A DNA stretch of 64,000 nt. Origin: RHLJ01 sp040222455. Its GTDB lineage: Bacteria > Bacteroidota > Rhodothermia > Balneolales > Balneolaceae. The DNA lies in the NCBI GenBank assembly GCA_040222455.1, contig JAVKDD010000011.1:62001-126000 (forward strand), given 5' to 3'. The stretch's first letter is position 1. Every line of letters starts with the position of its first letter. Of this stretch, positions 24,937 to 34,400 are shown piece after piece. A program made the translations under genes and the position numbers. The notes beneath the pieces are model-generated. The model searched no databases. It saw only the letters and a program-made list of their open reading frames with translations, and was not told where the DNA came from.

Positions 24937-27255
24937 ATGCGCCGCCTAGCAGCCATTATGTTTACAGATATTGTCGGGTATTCCGCTCTTATGCAGAATG
25001 ATGAGAAAGCTGCGATCAAGATCAGACAGAAGCACAGAAAAATATTTGAAAATGGTCATGTGCAGTTTAATGGAACTATCGTTCAATATTTTGGAGATGG
25101 AACACTTAGCTTTTTTGATAGTGCAGTTAAGTCTGTTTTATGTGCAATAGAATTGCAAAAGGAATTTACAAGTGGGGAGATTGAAATACCTGTTAGAATT
25201 GGAATACATCTTGGTGATATATTTTATGATGGTACCGAAATATTTGGAGATGGTGTTAATGTGGCGGCAAGAGTAGAGGGGATTAGCCAACAAGGTGCGG
25301 TACTGATTTCTGAGAACATCAACAATGAACTGAAAAATCAATCACAGGTACAGACAGTATCATTGGGAACTTTTGAGTTTAAAAACATTACAGAGCCGAT
25401 TGAAGTTTTTGCAGTTTCGAAAGATGGATTGATTATACCTGAGGCTGATCGGCTTCCAAAGAATGTATCAAATTATAAATCCGTAGCAGTTCTTCCTTTT
25501 GAAAACCTGAGCTCTTCAGAGAATCAGGATTATTTGAGTGATGGTATTACAGAAGAAGTGATTAATGCCCTTACAAAGATTAAAGAGCTGAGAGTTACTT
25601 CCAGAACCTCCTCATTTCATTTTAAAGGGAAAAAACTGAGTCTGAGAGAAATAGGAGATGAACTTAAGGTTTCAACAATTGTAGTTGGAAGTGTTCGATT
25701 AGCTGGAAATCAAATGCGGGTTTCCACACAACTCATTGATGTAAGCGATGATTATAGTTTTTGGTCAGAGACTTACGACCGTACACTTGAAAATATCTTT
25801 GCTGTTCAGGATGAAATAAGTTTAATCATTGCCGATCGCTTGAGAGAACATTTAGGGGATTTTCAAATTGATAATAAGCTTATTGAGCAACCTGATGTTT
25901 CAGTAGATGGATACAAGGCCTATTTAAAAAGCCGATATCATTTGCTCAAAATGAATGCCAGAGATATTGAAACGGGGATAACTATTCTCAAGGATATAAT
26001 TGAAGAGTTTCCGAGCTATGTATATGGATGGTTAGGAATGCATATGGGCTTCATCTTAAAAGGAACCTTAGGGTTAATGCCAGCAGAACAAGCTTTTATG
26101 GAAGGATCTGAATATTTAAAAAAAGCGATTGCATTGGACCCCGATTTACCGGAATGTCAACTTCAGCTGGCCTGGATGAGTTTTCTACAAGACTGGGATT
26201 TGAAAGCTACTTATGAACATCTTCAGAAAGTACATCAGGAACGTCCCATCGTTGATTATTACCAAACTATGACCTCTGTAATTATCACAGAGAAAAAGTT
26301 TAAAGCTGCAGAACAATACATTAATATTGCATTACAACTGGACCCATTTTCTGACATTACACACCACCTGAAAGGCTTTGTTTGTTATGTGCAGGAAGAT
26401 TTTGAACAAGCTCTTACTTATTACAAAAAAAGTATTGAACTAAAGCCTGGTGCTGAAGTTTCTTATATGGAAATGGGTCAGGTACTAATTCTACTTGGTA
26501 AAGCAGAAGAAGCGCTTAAACATTTTCAGAGTTTACCAGATGAAGCATCAATATTACTAAAAAAAGGAGGTATGGTTCTAGCCCAGGCTGCTCTTGGAGA
26601 TAAAGATGCCGTACAAAAGGGAATCAAAAGTATTCAAAAAGCACTTCAATCTGAACAATTGGAAAGAGCGCTTAATTTTTTGATTCTTATAGAAACAGTT
26701 TCTGGCAATATAGACCAGGCTCTTGATTATGTAGAAATGGCAGTTTCTTACCGTTTACCTATGTTGATGTATCTAAATTTAGATCCATTATTAAAGCCCT
26801 TGTTTAATAATAAAAGGTTTCGGGAGTTGATAAGTCCACTACCTAAACCAGTTGATAAACAGCTTTCAGAAGAGGTTAGTTATTATAAATCACTAATTTC
26901 GGATAATGATTTAGAACAGTACAGGAAACAGCTTTCAAAAATTATGATTGAAATGAAACCCTACTTAGACCCTTATCTAACTCTTCGTGATCTGGCAGAA
27001 AAACTGGGAATTCCTGCTAATCATCTATCTCAATTATTGAATAAAGGTTTTGATCAGAATTTCTCTGAATTTGTAAACCAATATCGTTTGGAGCATTTCA
27101 AAAAAGAAGCTCAAAAAACTGAAAAGCAGAACTTTACATTACTCGCAATAGCGTTTGAATCCGGGTTTAATTCTAAATCTGTATTTAACAGCTTCTTTAA
27201 GAAAAGTACGGGAACTACTCCAAGTAAGTATTTGAAATCCGTACGTCAACAATAG
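24937..27255 (+). CDS. Class III nucleotide cyclase / TolB-like / TPR / AraC fusion regulator
   Basis: 772 residues with four parts. Residues 1-165 form a class III cyclase domain with both metal aspartates (D11 in F-T-D-I-V-G-Y and D54 in F-G-D-G) and the N108/R112 pair (G-V-N-V-A-A-R). Residues about 178-310 form a CadC-associated TolB-like domain (V-A-V-L-P-F-E-N-L-S-S). Residues 330-640 are TPR-like repeats. Residues about 680-770 form an AraC-type helix-turn-helix (L-R-D-L-A-E-K-L-G-I, then S-K-S-V-F-N-S-F-F-K-K-S-T-G-T-T-P). No membrane helix is seen. A protein joining cNMP synthesis, or nucleotide sensing, to DNA binding is expected; whether it makes cAMP is unproven. Confidence 0.88.
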   Translation: MRRLAAIMFTDIVGYSALMQNDEKAAIKIRQKHRKIFENGHVQFNGTIVQYFGDGTLSFFDSAVKSVLCAIELQKEFTSGEIEIPVRIGIHLGDIFYDGTEIFGDGVNVAARVEGISQQGAVLISENINNELKNQSQVQTVSLGTFEFKNITEPIEVFAVSKDGLIIPEADRLPKNVSNYKSVAVLPFENLSSSENQDYLSDGITEEVINALTKIKELRVTSRTSSFHFKGKKLSLREIGDELKVSTIVVGSVRLAGNQMRVSTQLIDVSDDYSFWSETYDRTLENIFAVQDEISLIIADRLREHLGDFQIDNKLIEQPDVSVDGYKAYLKSRYHLLKMNARDIETGITILKDIIEEFPSYVYGWLGMHMGFILKGTLGLMPAEQAFMEGSEYLKKAIALDPDLPECQLQLAWMSFLQDWDLKATYEHLQKVHQERPIVDYYQTMTSVIITEKKFKAAEQYINIALQLDPFSDITHHLKGFVCYVQEDFEQALTYYKKSIELKPGAEVSYMEMGQVLILLGKAEEALKHFQSLPDEASILLKKGGMVLAQAALGDKDAVQKGIKSIQKALQSEQLERALNFLILIETVSGNIDQALDYVEMAVSYRLPMLMYLNLDPLLKPLFNNKRFRELISPLPKPVDKQLSEEVSYYKSLISDNDLEQYRKQLSKIMIEMKPYLDPYLTLRDLAEKLGIPANHLSQLLNKGFDQNFSEFVNQYRLEHFKKEAQKTEKQNFTLLAIAFESGFNSKSVFNSFFKKSTGTTPSKYLKSVRQQ

Positions 27256-27342
27256 GTTCGGGTTTATAAATCCGTACGCTTGGGGTTAGATGTTGTCATA
27301 AGTTGGTGTCAGAAATTAACACTAACAATAAATCCTTCAATT

Positions 27343-28344
27343 ATGACTACAACAATGAACGCTATCATCTCAACCGGATATGGATCAGCTGATGTTTTGA
27401 AATATCGAATAACCGAAAAGCCAGTTGTTAATGCAAATGAAATTCTTATCAAAATTCATGCGACCTCTGTAACGAACGCACATACTGCAATGCGGACAGG
27501 TTTCCCAATAATTGGAAGATTATTTATGGGCTTATTAAAACCAAAGAATAAGATTTCAGGGACAGATTTTGCAGGAGAAATCGTAGCCATAGGAATTGAT
27601 GTTAATAAATTCTCAATAGGAGACAAGGTATTTGGCTCTACTGATATTGACGGTGGCACTTATGCCGAGTACGCAAAAGTTTCTCAGGATGGAGTAGTAC
27701 TTACAATGCCAGAAAATCTAAACTATGCTCAAGCTACTGCCATTATCGACGGTGCTACAACTGCCTTTCCATTTTTAGTGAAACACGCTCATATCAAAAA
27801 AGGACAGAAGATTTTGATAAATGGAGCATCAGGTAGTATTGGAACTGCAGCGATCCAACTAGCCAAACATTTTGGAGCTCATGTTACAGGAGTGTGTAGC
27901 AGATCAAATGTAGATATGGTGAAGTCGAAAGGTGCCGATAAAGTGATTGACTATACCTTAGAAGATTTCACAAAAAGCGAGAATCAGTACGACATAATTT
28001 TTGATACAGTAGGAAAATCTACTTTTAAAGATTCATCTAAGGTTTTAACCAAAAAAGGAATCTATATGAATCCTGTTCTAGGTTTAAGAATGTTGGCAGA
28101 TCAAATTATAACGTACCGTTCGAATGGTAAGAAAGCAATTTTTGAAGCTACAGGATTAAGAGATAATGAGTCTAAATTGAAGGATTTCAAAATTATCAAA
28201 GACTTGTTAGAGCAAGACACTTTGAGCCCAGTAATTGATAGGTTTTATATGTTGCCACAAGTTGCAATTGCACACCAATATGTAGAAAAAGGTCATAAAA
28301 GAGGAAACGTAGTAATTAACGTATCTGGAGAAGGCAATGACTGA
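27343..28344 (+). CDS. Zinc-type MDR oxidoreductase (quinone reductase-like, NAD(P)-dependent)
   Basis: 333 residues from the ATG at 27343; an in-frame upstream TTG at 27280 would add 21 non-conserved residues. The GroES-like N-terminal domain (I-S-G-T-D-F-A-G-E-I-V-A-I-G) is followed by a Rossmann domain with I-N-G-A-S-G-S-I-G-T-A-A-I-Q-L. Catalytic-zinc cysteines are not evident, so it groups with quinone oxidoreductase/enoyl reductase-like MDR proteins that use NADPH on small carbonyl or quinone substrates. Its 3' end overlaps the DUF4386 gene by 8 nt. Confidence 0.86.
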   Translation: MTTTMNAIISTGYGSADVLKYRITEKPVVNANEILIKIHATSVTNAHTAMRTGFPIIGRLFMGLLKPKNKISGTDFAGEIVAIGIDVNKFSIGDKVFGSTDIDGGTYAEYAKVSQDGVVLTMPENLNYAQATAIIDGATTAFPFLVKHAHIKKGQKILINGASGSIGTAAIQLAKHFGAHVTGVCSRSNVDMVKSKGADKVIDYTLEDFTKSENQYDIIFDTVGKSTFKDSSKVLTKKGIYMNPVLGLRMLADQIITYRSNGKKAIFEATGLRDNESKLKDFKIIKDLLEQDTLSPVIDRFYMLPQVAIAHQYVEKGHKRGNVVINVSGEGND

Positions 28345-29044
28345 TTTTAAAACTCAAAAAAGATATGGTCGAATTGCAGGGATTTTATATCTCATTATAA
28401 TAGTGAGCGGAATTTTTAGTGAAGGAGTTGTTCGATCAAATCTAGTTGTGGATGGTAATGCTCAGGCAACCATTGAAAACATAACTAACTCAGAGATGTT
28501 ATTCAGGCTTGGTTTTGCCAGTGATATTATCATGGTTTTGGCTGACATCTCCGTAGCGCTGGTTTTTTATATAATGCTTAAACATATAAGTGGTCCACTA
28601 TCATTATTAGCTACTATGTTCCGATTTGCGCAGGCTATCATCATCGGAATAAACCTAATGAATCATTTTGGTGTAATTCTGCTAATTAATTCAACAGGGT
28701 TAGCCATAGTATTTGAAATGGAACAGATAAATGGATTTGTTTTGTATCTAATGGAAACTCATTCCTACGGTTATTTACTGAGCGGGATTTTTTTTGGATT
28801 TAGTTGTATGGTTCTAGGCTATTTGATTAACAGATCTAAATATCTCCCATCTATTTTTGGACTAATGATTGGAGTTGCCGGGTTCATCTATGTAGTTGAT
28901 AGCTTTACCCATTTTATATTTCCAATTTTCTCTGGAATTACCGAATTATTGGTAATAATTATAGCAGTTATTTCAGAAGTTAGCTTTGCAATCTGGCTAA
29001 CTGTAAAAGGAGCTAAGTTAACAGATACAAAAAAAAGCCACTGA
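28337..29044 (+). CDS. DUF4386 family integral membrane protein
   Basis: 235 residues with six predicted hydrophobic helices (for example about 12-30, 56-80, 85-110, 140-160, 170-190 and 195-220). The opening K-R-Y-G-R-I-A-G-I-L-Y-L-I-I-I-V-S-G is typical of DUF4386 proteins, which have no known role. It overlaps the MDR oxidoreductase by 8 nt and the two are probably co-transcribed. Its last codons (K-K-S-H-stop) lie inside a transcription terminator stem. Confidence 0.82.
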   Translation: MTDFKTQKRYGRIAGILYLIIIVSGIFSEGVVRSNLVVDGNAQATIENITNSEMLFRLGFASDIIMVLADISVALVFYIMLKHISGPLSLLATMFRFAQAIIIGINLMNHFGVILLINSTGLAIVFEMEQINGFVLYLMETHSYGYLLSGIFFGFSCMVLGYLINRSKYLPSIFGLMIGVAGFIYVVDSFTHFIFPIFSGITELLVIIIAVISEVSFAIWLTVKGAKLTDTKKSH

Positions 29045-29064
29045 AATTAATCAGTGGCTTTTAA
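29031..29064. terminator. Bidirectional terminator overlapping the DUF4386 stop codon
   Basis: aagccactga (29035-29044) pairs exactly with tcagtggctt (29051-29060) over a 6-nt loop, flanked by A's on the left and T's on the right. It can end both the plus-strand DUF4386 transcript and the minus-strand azurin transcript (stop at 29081). The left arm includes the TGA stop of the DUF4386 gene. Confidence 0.85.
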
Positions 29065-29080
29065 TAATGAAGCAGGATAT

Positions 29081-29539
29081 TTATTCAACAATAAGTTTTC
29101 CTTTCATAAGGGAGTAATGGCCAGGGAAGCTACAAATGAAGTCGTATTCTCCAGCAGCAGGGGCTGTGAATTCAATGGTAGTCTCTTCACCACCTCCAAT
29201 CAATGCAGTATGTGCTAAGACGTCATCGCCTTCTGCGGGGATATATTCATTATCTCGAGCACGAATTGCAGTAGTTGCAAATTCTTGTACATTGGTACCT
29301 TCAGCTAATAATACCCAATTATGTCCCATTGCAGCTTTTGGTAGTTTACCAGTATGCTTAAGAGTTAATACTACAGTATCGCCTGCTTTCACATTGATTT
29401 CTGAAAGATTAAATCGCATCTGATCATTACCTTCAATTACAATTTCTACCCTATTTTGTACTTGATCTTCAGCTTTATCAGGTGAAACAGTAGCATTGCC
29501 AATAAAAAGTGTTAGCAAAACTGTTAATAATAAATTCAT
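29081..29539 (-). CDS. Azurin, blue copper protein
   Basis: 152 residues. A signal peptide covers about residues 1-16. All type 1 copper ligands are in place: H73 (M-G-H-N-W-V), C136 and H141 (F-I-C-S-F-P-G-H) and axial M145 (Y-S-L-M-K-G). Azurins are soluble periplasmic one-electron carriers. A gagg just upstream of the ATG supports the start. It is divergent from the ECF sigma gene and converges on the DUF4386 gene, sharing its terminator. A role with a periplasmic reductase or oxidase is expected, but no partner is in the window. Confidence 0.93.
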   Translation of the reverse strand: MNLLLTVLLTLFIGNATVSPDKAEDQVQNRVEIVIEGNDQMRFNLSEINVKAGDTVVLTLKHTGKLPKAAMGHNWVLLAEGTNVQEFATTAIRARDNEYIPAEGDDVLAHTALIGGGEETTIEFTAPAAGEYDFICSFPGHYSLMKGKLIVE

Positions 29540-29707
29540 AATTCCTCTATTTATTTGAATGAAAATTATATCTCACTAAAATCTGATTCAGATGTGAAGA
29601 TAATGTGAATTTTTGAAAAATTTAGTGAAATAGAAATATCCTAATAGTGCAATGAATATTGTAGAAATAATGAACCTTTTCATTCTTAGTCCGACTATTA
29701 AATAGTT

Positions 29708-30268
29708 ATGAGGAATAAAGTTGAACATATATTAAATGATTATCTGGTTGCGAAATATCAGGAAGGAGATAAAAATTCACTAAAAATTCTAATTCGCCAA
29801 TTTGATCCTAGCTTACGAAGACAAATTTATGCGCAGACGCGAGATAAAACTTCGTTAGATGATTTAGTTCAAGAAAGTTGGTATGCTATAATTTTAGGGT
29901 TAGAGACTTTAAAAATTCAAATTAGTTTTGACGTTTGGGCATTGAGTATAGCCCGTAGAAAAGCTATTGATTGGATAAGACATCAACAATCTGACAGAAA
30001 GAAAGCACAGGAATTATATTTTATTGAGCAATCCCAACAAATATCTGCAGAAAGAGAGCTGGATATGATATTAGAGAGGAAAGCAAAAGTGAAATTGGCG
30101 ATTAAAAAACTTCCACAAAGCCAAAGAATAGTACTCAGTATGTTCTACTTAGAGAACTATTCAGTTAAAGAAATATCAGAAATTTTAGAAATTTCGGCTG
30201 GGACCGTTAAATCTAGACTGTATAATGCTAGAGAACACCTGAAAGAAATTTTTAATCCAAATAAATAG
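29708..30268 (+). CDS. ECF-type RNA polymerase sigma factor
   Basis: 186 residues. Region 2 (L-D-D-L-V-Q-E-S-W-Y-A-I-I-L-G-L, then W-A-L-S-I-A-R-R-K-A-I-D-W-I-R) and region 4 (L-P-Q-S-Q-R-I-V-L-S-M-F-Y-L-E-N-Y-S-V-K-E-I-S-E-I-L-E-I-S-A-G-T-V-K-S-R-L-Y-N-A-R) are intact. It is cytosolic and directs RNA polymerase to a small regulon. The following small membrane protein gene starts 9 nt after the stop and probably modulates it. No classical zinc-binding anti-sigma factor (ZAS motif) is adjacent. Confidence 0.92.
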   Translation: MRNKVEHILNDYLVAKYQEGDKNSLKILIRQFDPSLRRQIYAQTRDKTSLDDLVQESWYAIILGLETLKIQISFDVWALSIARRKAIDWIRHQQSDRKKAQELYFIEQSQQISAERELDMILERKAKVKLAIKKLPQSQRIVLSMFYLENYSVKEISEILEISAGTVKSRLYNAREHLKEIFNPNK

Positions 30269-30277
30269 GTGAATATC

Positions 30278-30661
30278 ATGAAAAAAGAAGAAATCGATCA
30301 ACTTATAGAAGAATCTCTCAGTAAAGAAGATGCACAGTTCTATAATGAACTTGACGAACAGGGAATGTTTAAACAATGGGGAGGACTTTACAGTGGTAAA
30401 CTAGGAAAATGGGCAGTGGTTGTAACTACTTTTCAAATACTGATAACCATTCTGGCTTTTTGGTTTGGTTATAAATTTTTTACTGTAGAGGATTCCATAT
30501 TGATGGCAAAATACGGTGTAGGTTTGCTCATTGGTGTGATAATGAATGGTTTGCTAAAACAATGGCACTGGATGCAAATGGATAAAAACACCATTCTACT
30601 TGAAATGAAGCGAATTGAATTTCAAGTGGCAGTTTTAAAGGAAAAGTTTTCTGAAAAATAA
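30278..30661 (+). CDS. DUF6768-like small membrane protein next to the ECF sigma factor
   Basis: 127 residues from the ATG at 30278; a GTG at 30269 is in frame, but aggtg at 30266-30270 fits as the ribosome site of the ATG. An acidic N-terminus (I-D-Q-L-I-E-E-S-L-S-K-E-D-A-Q-F-Y-N-E-L-D-E-Q) precedes two hydrophobic helices (about 47-68 and 78-95) and a short helical tail. The pattern matches my recollection of DUF6768. Placement after an ECF sigma gene suggests an anti-sigma or membrane-sensing partner; this is positional inference. Confidence 0.7.
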   Translation: MKKEEIDQLIEESLSKEDAQFYNELDEQGMFKQWGGLYSGKLGKWAVVVTTFQILITILAFWFGYKFFTVEDSILMAKYGVGLLIGVIMNGLLKQWHWMQMDKNTILLEMKRIEFQVAVLKEKFSEK

Positions 30662-30673
30662 AAAAGACTCAAA

Positions 30674-31459
30674 TTATCTTACTACAATTGAACCAGGACA
30701 GGCTTCACCCTGAGGATAATCTATATTACATTCATAGTAATAATAATCCATATCAATCAATGCTAGATAAGTAAGCATAGAGTTTATCAGATCAATTTTT
30801 AATTGCTTATTTATTTCTTGATCAAACAGAAAAGTATAAGAAACTCCAGAGTTTGAGGTTATTCCCGAGCGTTTAACGGTAGGGCTTCCTTGAATAATTT
30901 CACCTAAGATTTCATCATTTATGGTTAAAGCCCAAGATCCACCGTGTGGGTAATGGTGCCATTCAGTTCCTTCATCTGTTTTCATTTTTTTTATAGTAGG
31001 TTCCCAAAATTCATTAGCAGTAAACCTGAAAAAATTTCCATTGTAAAAAACGGTAGCATCTTCTACTAAACCTTCAACAATAGCTAAAACCGAGTCTGAT
31101 TCAGAATCAGTCATTGTGATGATAAAATCGTCAGCTTTAAATTCTGGATTGTAAGCTACCAAAGCATTTATCTCATAATTCTGATTAGTAATAGGATTTT
31201 GGAATGAGTCCTTTTTATTCCAAGTAGCAGATCTTAAAATTTTATTATCTATATATAGTGAGCCATCTGAATAGCTAAATGGAATTTTTTCAGTGGTATC
31301 AGGATCGATGTAAGAGTAATTATTTAAACGCTGAATTTCGAATCTATCAATCGCTTCTTCCGGGTTTCCTCTAAACTGTTGTGGGTATGGGTGTACCACA
31401 GTCTTGAAAGAACATCCTGTTACTGTTAAAATTGAAAAAAAGAGAAGTATTTCTTTCAT
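30674..31459 (-). CDS. Lipoprotein of unknown function
   Basis: 261 residues from the ATG at 31459; a GTG 9 nt upstream is in frame. The signal peptide ends in T-V-T-G-C, so the mature protein is a lipoprotein. The body is mixed alpha/beta with several aromatic clusters and a late Y-Y-Y-Y-E-C-N-I-D-Y stretch. I recognise no domain. It lies immediately downstream of the tricorn-like peptidase gene on the same strand (11-nt gap) and may be co-transcribed with it. No function assigned. Confidence 0.7.
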   Translation of the reverse strand: MKEILLFFSILTVTGCSFKTVVHPYPQQFRGNPEEAIDRFEIQRLNNYSYIDPDTTEKIPFSYSDGSLYIDNKILRSATWNKKDSFQNPITNQNYEINALVAYNPEFKADDFIITMTDSESDSVLAIVEGLVEDATVFYNGNFFRFTANEFWEPTIKKMKTDEGTEWHHYPHGGSWALTINDEILGEIIQGSPTVKRSGITSNSGVSYTFLFDQEINKQLKIDLINSMLTYLALIDMDYYYYECNIDYPQGEACPGSIVVR

Positions 31460-31470
31460 ATGAAACACTA

Positions 31471-34400
31471 TTAGTTCTTTATTGCAGGTTTATTAAATGG
31501 CGGAGGTACTACTTCAATGGTTCCTTGTTCTTCTAATAATCTCAACACTTCCTGAACAGCTCGTTCAAGTTGTGGATCTTTACCTTCTGAAAGTGCTTTT
31601 GCATTTTGGCGTACTGCGATATCCGGAGCAACACCTTCATTTTCAGCAATGAACTTATTGTTAACAGGATCAAAAACTGCATTGTCTGGAGCAGTTAAAG
31701 CACCACCATCAACGAGTGCATAATGGACCGAAGATTTAACGAGGCCACCCCATGTTCTTGCACCAATTAGTGGCCCGGCATTTTGTTGACGGAAGACCCA
31801 AGGAAAGAAGTCACCACCAGAGCCCGCTAATTCATTTATCAAAAGAGCTTTTGGACCTAAAATACCTGCTGGTAATCGAAAAGATTTACCGTTTGGAACT
31901 TCATTAGTGAGACCAGCTCGAAGTGAACGGGTCATTAAATCTACCATATAGTCATCAAGTAAACCACCTCCGTTAAAGCGTTCATCAATCACAGCACCTT
32001 CTTTGTCTTGCTGTGCAAAATAATAGCGATTGAAGGATACAAACCCTGGACCCCCAGTATTCGGAACCCAAACATAAGCGAGTTTTCCATTTGAAAGTTC
32101 ATCTACCATACGGCGATTATCTTCAACCCATGCTCGTTGTCGCAATGCATTTTCACTTCTAATTGGTTCAGCAATTTCAGTCCAGGAATCATCAAATTCC
32201 GGTTTATCATTTAAATGAAGTAGTGTTTGTTTACCTGCGGTACCGTCAAGGAACTTATAAGGGTCGTCAGATGCTAATAATTCTTTACCGTTTATTCCAA
32301 CTAAGTAATATCCTTCCTTAACTTTCATTCCAGGGCGATCCAATGGGCTAGAAAGGCTTGGGTTCCAACTTTCGGTTGTATAGATGCGGTTGATTTTCCA
32401 TCTATTTTTTTCAGTTACTAAATCTGCTCCAAGTAAGCCAACCGTAGATCGATCTGTTGAAGGAAAGTCACCGCCAAATACAAAGCTATGGCCCACAGAT
32501 AATTCACCATTCATTTGATCAAGTACATAAGTTAGATCTGCTCTATGTTTAATAAAAGGAATAAGGGGAGCGTATCTGTTATAAACAACATTCCAATCAC
32601 GACCATGTAATTCTGGATCATAGAAATAGTCACGTTCGTACCGCCATGCTTCCTCGAACATTTGTTTCCATTCGGCTTGTCGATTCAAATTCATCTGTAA
32701 ATTAATAGATACAGCATCACCACCTTTACCACTTGCACCAGCAGTGCCTGAAATACTCCATCTAGAACCAGCTTGAGATAGGATTTTACTTCCATCTGAA
32801 GAAATTGTGAATGAGCGAATTCCTTCTAAGAAAGTTTCTGCTTCTCCACTTTCAAGCGAAAATTTATGCAGAGTTTGATCTCCAAAACTTGTTCCTCGTT
32901 CACTTATAAATACGGATCCAGCGGGTCCAGCTTCAGTGGAGGTATAATTCGCTTCAGAAATTGGAAGAGCAATTGTTCTTCGATCAATTCGATCGTAATC
33001 AATGCGGATAATTTCTTCTTTATCATTGTCAGATTTCTCTTCTTCTTCTTCTTTCTCCTCAGAAGATTTCTCGTCTTCTTTTACTTCCTCTTCATCACTT
33101 TTAGGAATAAATGGGGAGTCTTGATCGTTTTGAAGAACAATTACATAAGCTGCATAAGTTGGGTCGGCAGTCATTGCACTGGTATTTGCCCAGCCAGATC
33201 CCAAAGCTACATCAGTACTTGCTAGAAAATAGAAGTGCTTTTTATCTCTATCCCAGGACGGAGCAAATGCATCTGCGAAAGGATTAGTAATCTGATTCAG
33301 AGAATTATCATCACTTGACCAAATCATAATTTTTCTAAAGTTATTGGAACCTGAAGTTGCAAAAGCAAGCTGTTTTGAATCTGGAGCCCACGTAAGATCC
33401 ATACTCCCACGATCTAAGTTATTCCCACCTATTGCCACTGTTTTAATATTTTCAGAAGCTAACTCAATTACTCTAACACGAACATCGTCATCAACGAATG
33501 CGATCTTACTTCCATCGGGAGACCAAGTTGCTTCCCAGGCCATGTTAGATTCGCCAATATCAATCGTTTTGTGATTTGAAAGTCCGTCTTGAGCAATTAA
33601 ATGAAGTGAGTACCCTTTTTGACCTTCATCAGAAAACCATGCAATTTGATCTCCATTTGGTGACCAAACAGGTTCCCGATCAGCAGCATCAGAAGTTTGA
33701 GTAAGGTTTCTGGCATCTCCATTTTCTACAGGAATAGTATAAATATCACCTCTAGCTGATGCTAAAACACGTACCCCTGTAGCTGATAAAGAAACAGATT
33801 GAGCACGATCACTCACATCTTCCCATTTAGTAGCTGCCCATGGGAAATCACCTTTAATTGTGATACTAAGTTGAGTTGTATTTCCAGTTGCTGGATCAAC
33901 AGTATGTAAGTAACCGTTTTGTTCAATAATTAATTGGTTGTTTCCTGCCGAAAGCCATTTTACATCGGTACCTTCAAACGTTGTTATTTGCTTCAATTCC
34001 TTACTAGAAACATTGTAAGACCAAACATTTGTTGTCCAATCACGGTCAGAAAGAAAGTAAATAAGACCACCAACCCAAACAGGTTGAAGATCGATTGTGT
34101 TTTCAAAAGGCAGAAGAGTTTCGCTTTGGTTTTGCAGATTTAGGATAATAAGTGGAGTATTTTGTCCGCCTTTATAATTCCGAAATTCGGATTCCCAGCG
34201 GCTCATTTTATCAATTACTAATTGCCTTCCGTTTGGTGAAAATGATCCGTCAAATCCCCATTGTTCCGAAAGTTTGGTTGATGGACCTCCTTCTTTAGAT
34301 ACCGTCCATAGTCTGTTAATCGATGTTGGTGCCGATTCTCTAGAAGAAGCATACAAGACATTCTTCCCATCAGGCGACCACCCTCTGGAATAAGCAGAAG

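Noticed and set aside
32866..33225. A plus-strand frame with a long phenylalanine run
   Set aside because: It is the complement of the acidic Glu-rich linker in the tricorn-like peptidase.
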